Positions 57,901 to 64,000 of a stretch of DNA of 64,000 bases are shown in pieces (the first letter of the stretch is position 1; each line of letters begins with the position of its first letter). The notes under the pieces are model-generated. The model was not told the origin of the DNA. It made no database searches and was given only the letters and a program-made list of their open reading frames with translations. A program made the translations under genes and the position numbers. This DNA is from Bugula neritina (lineage: Eukaryota > Bryozoa > Gymnolaemata > Cheilostomatida > Bugulidae), in NCBI GenBank assembly GCA_964035545.1, contig OZ037768.1, positions 7,245,241 to 7,309,240 of the forward strand, in the 5' to 3' direction.

Positions 57901-59718
57901 TAAACATGAAATTCAATTTGAAATATTATGTGAGTTTGTTAATTTGCATAAAGCAATTTGCTTTTTCTCTGTAAAAGAACACCTGGTGTCGCACTTCCTT
58001 TGTACAAGTGACACTTCGCAAACTACATAGAGACCAGCTAGTTGATAAGCTGGCATATTACAGTTCCAACGTCAAAAAATACAAGTTTTAATGACAAATC
58101 AAATACTTAAAATACAATATGTATGTTCAAACAAGAATTTTATTTCAAGTCATATTTTAAACAATGGCTATAAAACCATATTAATCAGAATATTGATCAG
58201 AATATAAGTTCTTACCTGTTCGTAGTCTTTGCCATTCTTTTTCTTGTACTGTTTCTCCAAGCGCTGAGTGATATTTTGAAGGCGATTCTCCCACTCGTTT
58301 TCAGTTTCCTCCTTGACAGTCGACTCCACTACTTCTCTTTCTTGCTGAAACTTGGTAAGCAGCGCTTGTTCCTCTTCACGTTGACGCAACTCCAGCTCTT
58401 CCTGAGCGTGCCGCAGCTTTTCCTGCAACTCATCTCTTTTATGCAGCTACAAATTAATACACAAATAGTAGCATAAGTACTGACTGTATTACAAGTATTA
58501 CTGAGTGAGTGCTAGTATTACCAACATTTTAAGTTTAAGACTGATAACCACTAGTTAATGGAAAATGAAATTGTCGCATTTTTATTCAACTAGAATTCTA
58601 CACATCAGTAGTCAGAACCAGAAGTCTCTTTAACACTGCAAAAAATGTGAACTATTTGATATCGTCATTAGAAAGGACTATTAACGCAAATGTCAAAGTA
58701 ATGGCCGTATGAACTCAATGTAACTGCCAAACATAAGTGAGCCAAACAACAAATTTGCTTCCAAATTGATACCCTGTTGCACCATGTCTAAACTACATTT
58801 TTTTCACTCCAAATATTTTGAGTACTACACTAGGCATGCCAGCCAACAATACTAGAGGTCATCTAAAGCTAAAGCAAGCATTGGCATCTGAGTAGTATAC
58901 ATGCTTTCAGATTTAACCGACAAGCATAAACAATGCAAAATGTATTTAATGTGGAACCAGCTAGCTTACTATCACCCTACCTTGAAGCATGGACATATGA
59001 TCTAAATAAGTTAAATGACACATCAATTGTACATATTTTCTGATCCAAGAATGCAGTAAGCAACATCACAGTGGTTTTATTAATAAGCTATCTTGTTTTT
59101 TGAAACTCAAAAATATTAAAAACACCATAACAAATTTTTGAAAAACCTCTTCCATTGATTTCAAATCGCTTTTTACATAAATATATATTTTTTATTTTTT
59201 TAGCATGCATCAAGAAATAAAGGTAGTCTTACTAGCAACGCTGGATACATGTGAGTCTCTTCAGCTTTCCCGCCATACCGATTCAGACCTTGCACAGAGA
59301 CAGGATGTGATATAAACTGTGCATCAGGGCCAATACTAGGCCCTTTTAGTGTGGCTATTTTAGCCAATCTTTCTCGAAGCTTCGACTGTTCTACCGCACT
59401 GAGAATTCCTCTAGCATTCAAATCCAAGCTTTTGACTTGCAGCTTCGGCACATGAGCAACACAGTACACTTCCGGATCTTTTCTATCAACACTAGTTTTG
59501 TGATTCGCTGTGGTCAACGGGGTCCCACAAACAAAACACGTGAAACAGCCTTTGTGAAAAATTACATCTTTACTTGAAGTAATCTTTTCTTTTGGATATA
59601 CAGTTTTTTTACACCGATGACATTTCATAACAGTTACATTTTGAGAAAACAATGCTGCTAGAGCTTTTGCTCCTCTTTCAGCAGAGCCATTATCTGTAAC
59701 AACTCCATTACTAGACAT
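48947..59718 (-). CDS. Hillarin/KY-like protein: N-terminal LIM, coiled coil, transglutaminase-like core and C-terminal KY-type domains (long form 979 aa)
   Basis: Cytoskeletal/septin-associated or muscle-associated family (annelid and insect hillarin, vertebrate kyphoscoliosis peptidase KY). Exons 5' to 3': 59718-59233, 58446-58216, 56939-56859, 56720-56556, 55782-55600, 55128-55046, 54678-54538, 53689-53534, 52736-52524, 51192-50964, 50744-50727, 50169-49915, 49645-48947 (TAA); phases agree throughout. The LIM domain has ligands C33, C36, H55, C58, C61, C64, C86, H89. Coiled coil over exons 2-4. The transglutaminase-like core reads FGTETYHTLFKRLC ... GLHCVEIKG ... YEPGMKFEGEMFRNTWNAV ... 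RLVQCNWGARHLV; the usual catalytic Cys, His and Asp positions appear replaced. An 18-nt microexon encodes DRPYCE. The donor joining 56556 to 55782 (CAA|gttgtg) is weak; see the short form. Confidence 0.85.
50727..50744 (-). other. 18-nt microexon of the hillarin/KY-like gene
   Basis: tttttacag | gaccggccttattgtgag | gtaaat on the minus strand encodes DRPYCE in phase 0 between exons 51192-50964 and 50169-49915. Both splice sites are good consensus matches, and skipping it keeps the frame. Confidence 0.75.
56523..59718 (-). CDS. Candidate short isoform: LIM plus coiled coil only (331 aa)
   Basis: If exon 4 is not spliced at 56556 the frame continues VVSEQMSSLT and stops at 56523-56525. Two minus-strand AATAAA hexamers (TTTATT at ~56353-56358 and ~56326-56331) follow within 165-200 bases, which fits a real 3' end. 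The product would have the LIM domain and coiled coil without the transglutaminase-like and KY parts. No ATG opens the downstream part (55782 onward), so that part depends on splicing from here. Either form, or both, may be made. Confidence 0.5.
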
Positions 59719-60240
59719 CTTGTATAAGTTTTATTAATATATTTTCAGCTTCTTTCTTGCTTGTCCTGTTGCAATGCTACCCGATACTTTCAGCAGGGTC
59801 AAAGTATGGGCCGGCAAAGATAGTCGAAGTTGGAAGAGCGTTTCTTGATCAAGATTTATTCAGGTCAACTTTTATTTGGAGTTCGAAGACTTTTCACTGT
59901 CTAAGCTATGAAACTGGCCAGACATGCCCGGGTGCTGACTAAATAAATAAATTAATATGTGCATGTTATTGAATTGCTATTTTGAGTCAGTGTCAGTATG
60001 ACCAAGTAAAGATTCTACAATAATTTTAAAATCAAGTGGGTCAATTTTACAAGAACATGGGTACATTTATCATAAAACACTTTAAAGAATGAATACTATT
60101 TTCAAATCAAGATGATTCCTAAAAATTTAATCGAAATGGACATGTATTTTAACATTTTGCAATTTTAATACTATGCTCAATTTTAAAATAGACTCTATCG
60201 ATAAAATTAAACGATAATTACCAACAAGCAAAGACACTTT
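59719..60240. other. Upstream region of the hillarin/KY-like gene
   Basis: Holds the presumptive promoter/5' UTR of the minus-strand LIM gene. The ATG at 59718 is directly preceded by cttatacaag, which could also be an acceptor, leaving a 5' intron possible. No further gene. Confidence 0.4.
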
Positions 60241-61050
60241 ACTGATAAATACTATTAATTACTAATACTACTAATTAGGTGGTAATCATAATGTAAAAAC
60301 AAAATATTAATAATTTAATGTATTACATCAACTTGAATGTCAATTGGTAAAAGAAAGAGCCACTTATTAAGCAATCAATAGTTAAACTCTCTCACATTCA
60401 CATTGGTCTTTCAAGCATTTAAACTTAAAGTTGAACTTGATGTAATTATTAGTTGGGCTTGGCTGATCGACTCTTTTACTATCACTATGACTATCAGTCT
60501 CAATATTATAGACTTTAAAGTGATAGTCATCGTGGTAGTGACAAGTCATGGTTTTAGTATGAGTAGTAATGGGTTTTTACTTTTAATTTGTGTCTCTCTT
60601 TTAATTTTGGCTTAAGCTGGTAATTGTACTTGTAGCTAATGTAAATTAATTGAAATCTGATCAGTTTTTATAACTTGTATTAACATTTATTATTATTAAT
60701 TATTATGTTCCGTTATTTTTATTCTTAATATCCTTGTATATTCAATTTACCACATTCACTGAAGGTGATTCACCAAGCAGGTCTACTATTTCAAAACCAT
60801 CACACAGTTTCATAACTATTGTATTAACTATGATAATTATAATCAGATAAAGACCAAGTATTACTATTAGTATTAGTATTAGTATAACTATTCAGCACGA
60901 CTATCACTTTGACAATATGAATATGACTGTGAGAATGAGTATTACTATTACAGTAAATGTAATACTAATAGTAATACTATTACTACTAGTATTAGTATTA
61001 GTATTACTATTAGCATAAGACTTAGAGTTAGTAACTGTAAAGTATTACTA
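60240..61050. repeat. Cryptically simple AT-rich tract
   Basis: actatcactatgactatcag near 60478, tattactattagtattagta near 60860, and taatactaatagtaatacta near 60960. Same word family as the tracts at 7.5-9.1, 24.7-25.5, 32.8-33.7 and 62.4-63.8 kb. Confidence 0.8.
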
Positions 61051-61131
61051 GGTCTACTTCTGTCATTACGCTCATCCTAAGGAGTTATCAAATTAACTCA
61101 TTACGGCGAAGAAACTTAATTGTTTGCATAC

Positions 61132-61338
61132 CTTTGCCGTCCACTTCGGAGAGCGTTGTACAGTTGTCACTCCAGGTCCAACCACATAGTACCTATTAAT
61201 ATTATGTTCGAGAAAACTAAAGCTACTGCAACCAAAGGGACTGCAACTGAGCTTACACAAAACTTGAATTTGTTCGCTAATGGAAATGATGATTGATATG
61301 CAAATATTGAAAAAAGCTTGTGCGTGAGATGTTTTCAT
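61132..61338 (-). CDS. Weak candidate 5' exon pair of an unidentified minus-strand transcript
   Basis: ATG at 61338 opens MKTSHAQAFFNICISIIISI (signal-peptide-like). A donor at 61258 (TTTT|gtgtaag) and acceptor at 61193 (attaatag|gtac) join a second piece, YYVVGPGVTTVQRSPKWTAK, ending at a donor AAG|gtatgc (61131). 47 codons remain open. No downstream exon was recognised in the simple sequence to the left. Joining it to the LIM exon would put a signal peptide on a cytosolic-type protein, which is unlikely. Confidence 0.22.
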
Positions 61339-61359
61339 TAAAGTCAAAAAATGCAACGG

Positions 61360-62370
61360 TTAAAACAAGAAAATAAAAGTTACTTGTGCGCGCAGGCTTA
61401 TACCGCACCCACCCCTTTTAACTTTCATGTAGTTGTTAGGTTGTTAAGACAACTCCTATAGTTTGTTATACAATTGCACGACTTCAACTGCTCTCAACAA
61501 AAATTCAATTTTTTGCATGGTGGTTGCATATGTGCAGGAGCAGCAAAAATCCCCGAACACAGTTTTAACTTTTAGCAAATATAAGAAAAAATGAACTATT
61601 TATTAATTACAGATTGAGAAAATTAGTTCAAAACTACTATCACTTGTCATGGGCTTCGGCATCAATATCGTTACAAAAAGAGAATACATACAATAAGATA
61701 TTATATGCACAACTTATGTAAAATACTATATTGTAACCTTATAATTATTTATGCACTTTATTATACACAATACAATATATGCAAAACAAATATCTCACGT
61801 TTTGCTTAAACTAGTCTCTATAGTCTTTATGAGAATCTTTTATGGTAAGAGTTATTTTATATAATCGAGTTAAGGACTTGCTTTCTACTGTGTCACAGAA
61901 ACGATTACCTACAAAATAGCTATACATAATACTCGCTTGCTTGTTTTGAAATTCGGAGTTGTTTATTCTTTAAAAAACAAAGAGCGCTAGTTGAATCGCC
62001 ATTTACATTTAGGTATAAATATTTTACAAACAAAATAAAAGTCGGGTTTTTACTACTTAGTACCACAATGCTGCCCGAATACAAACACATAATATTTGCA
62101 AATCTTCTTTTATTGTGGTTAGTATTGCTATTAGTATTAAAAAGAGAATACTAGCGAATATTGGTGTGGATCCAGATTATCAAATTCAATCTGTGTGACT
62201 CGAATACTCACAATTAGTGTTATAACTTTAAACTATAAAGATTGGTACACTTGCACTCTTTTGAAGTGACGGTGAGTAGTCGGTAATCACAACAGAAAAC
62301 ATTAATTTTAAAGCAGCTTCACTATCAATTTTCATTTCAATTTGAATTTGTTACGAACTCGAAGCTCAAG
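61360..62370. other. AT-rich non-coding region
   Basis: A short GC-richer patch (gtgcgcgcaggcttataccgc, ~61386-61406) is the only compositional feature and could be promoter-associated. No frame, array or element recognised. Confidence 0.4.
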
Positions 62371-62374
62371 CTCT

Positions 62375-62458
62375 AAGTGTAACAGTAACATTAACTGTGT
62401 GTGTAACACTAACTGTAAGTGTAACAGTAACATTAACTGTGTGTGTAATACTAACTGT
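62375..62458. repeat. 42-bp tandem repeat, 2 units
   Basis: aagtgtaacagtaacattaa followed by ctgtgtgtgtaacactaactgt at 62375-62416 is repeated at 62417-62458 with a single c/t change. Related gtgtaagactaa words continue to ~62770. Confidence 0.85.
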
Positions 62459-62759
62459 AAGTGTAAGTCATAAGACTAATTCAAATTGTAAGAGTTAGGC
62501 CTACACCTGCTGTTAGTTTAAATTTAAGACTAACAGTAAGTGTAACTCAAAATATGAGATTTTCAATTATTCTGAGACTGAGCGTAAGACTGCTAGTGCT
62601 AGTGTTAGTGTTACTGTTGGTGTTGCTAATTTCTAAAAATAAAACTAACTGTCAAGTGTAAGACTAAATCAAAATAACTAAATCTATTAACTTAAGTAGG
62701 TGTTACTCACTAAGAGTAAGAGTAAGAATATTTGTAACACTAACTCAAACTGTAGCTGT

Positions 62760-63830
62760 CACTGTGTAAGACTAAGTATTTCAAAAGCTACACTTTCAAA
62801 TTCTTCCACGTTATTTTTAGTAAATTAATGATATTAGATAAAATGTAATTAAATTTAATATACTTATAACTATAAGTTATGCTTAATAATTAAAATTTCT
62901 TATATATTAAGATTAAAGTATCGTTATGATTATCATTATAATTTAACAAAGTATTAGCATAATGATAATCATAATGATAATGATAATCATTATATTTATA
63001 AGTTATGGCTATTGTTAGTAATAGTATTAATAATACTATTACTAAATACTTACTAAAACTATTAGTTTTTAATTACTATTGGTAGTACTATTACTAATAC
63101 TATTTGTATTACTATTGCTATTAGTGTTACTATCACTATAAGTATAACTAATAAACTATAAGTATCAAGCTTACTAATTTTGATAGTGATTCACATTGAT
63201 TTATTCATTAGATTTGAGGATTAAAAATGAAAATAACATTGCGTTTTTCTGAATCATAATCAATATCATTATGAATGTCATTCCCTGAATCATTGTGATT
63301 GCGCATAGCCATCGGTTTTAGTGTTATAAATATTGTCTCATAATTGGTGATTATACAGTAAATAATTGGCGACACTGACCATATATTTAAAAATTTTGTT
63401 AGATTAATTTGTTATAAAAGTGATTTGGAGTTTAATAATAATGTCATTATAATAAAAGTATATATAATAAATAAATAAACTTTAATGGCTAGCTATCAAT
63501 ATAGGTATTAGTATAACTATTATTATTAGTATAAGTATTACTATTAGTAATAATAATACCAATAGTAATATACTCATATTTAAGTTTAATAATAACAGTA
63601 ATAATAATTAGTCTTATTTATCTTTTAATATATCAGTATTAGTGTTGCTATAGATTCTACAAAGTTTTTTAAATGATGTATATATAAGTTATTACAATAC
63701 GTATATTGGTATTGTATTACATTTATTGTTAAACTTGATAATGTAAAAATTCTGTTAGTGCAATTACTATAACCTACTATTAGTATTACTACTAGTAACT
63801 GTTGTATAGTCATATGTTGTATTATAGTAT
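62760..63830. repeat. Cryptically simple AT-rich tract with hairpin-forming ATGATAATCAT words
   Basis: aatgataatcataatgataa near 62960 continuing to ataatcattat (inverted symmetry), and agtaatagtattaataatac near 63010-63060. No coding content seen to the end of the window. Confidence 0.75.
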
Positions 63831-64000
63831 TGTAGCTATATAAGCTATTGAAGAAAAAGCTAAGAAAAGCTTTTAGCTATATATAGCTAGTTTTTGACAT
63901 ATGTAATGTCTTTTTACTTGCTTTGTACTATTCAACCAGTTTACATGTCCTCGCTGCAATAAAAATCTATATTGTAATTCTACAGTAACAATATAAAACA

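Overview
This 64-kb window is AT-rich (judged by eye) nuclear DNA from an invertebrate animal. The evidence is GT-AG spliced genes with short introns (mostly 100-700 bp), metazoan gene families (RAD54B, KIAA1143, a lachesin/IgLON-like Ig protein, secreted cyclophilin, PXK, RNF32, a LIM plus transglutaminase-like hillarin/KY protein) and a metazoan-type Ty3/Gypsy retrotransposon. The lachesin-like GPI protein and hillarin suggest a bilaterian, perhaps lophotrochozoan. The sequence alone does not place the species. Exon borders below were derived by hand from splice consensus, reading-frame phase and remembered family similarity. No alignment or search was run.

Layout. 148-6468 (+): the C-terminal ~540 aa of RAD54B, a SNF2-family recombination motor, with a 22-unit minisatellite in one intron. 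6660-7187 (-): KIAA1143/DUF4604 homologue, tail-to-tail with RAD54B. 7.2-9.2 kb: cryptically simple AT-rich tract. 8399-13356 (+): three-Ig GPI-anchored lachesin-like protein. 14213-16052 (+): secretory-pathway cyclophilin with a TATA/CCAAT/UPRE-like promoter. 16541-24216 (-): complete 14-exon PXK homologue. 24.7-25.5 kb: another simple tract. 26497-29671 (+): complete RNF32 homologue (RING-IQ-RING).

29.7-42.3 kb is the repeat-rich part. It holds a 690-bp TIR element with ATT target duplication (31599-32288); a 4.5-kb interval bounded by near-identical inverted termini and a 7-bp direct repeat (32451-36955) that contains a broken ubiquitin-specific protease fragment; and an apparently intact, very young 4385-bp Ty3/Gypsy element on the minus strand (37858-42242) with identical 152-bp LTRs and a 5-bp duplication.

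44922-46167 (-): small type I membrane protein with a cysteine-rich ectodomain, weakly reminiscent of TACI/Grindelwald-type TNF receptors. 48947-59718 (-): hillarin/KY-like gene with LIM, coiled-coil and inactive-looking transglutaminase core; an in-frame stop plus AATAAA signals suggest a second, LIM-coiled-coil-only product. 59.7-64 kb: mostly simple-sequence tracts, with one weak candidate exon pair.

The genes do not form one pathway. The clearest architectural pattern is that convergent gene pairs are tightly packed, whereas the 5'-side (divergent) spacers all carry the same family of cryptic TAATAC/TATTAG/TATCACT-type simple sequence. The strongest candidates for something undescribed are the TIR-bounded interval carrying a USP fragment and the GATCGATCT-rich TIR element next to it.
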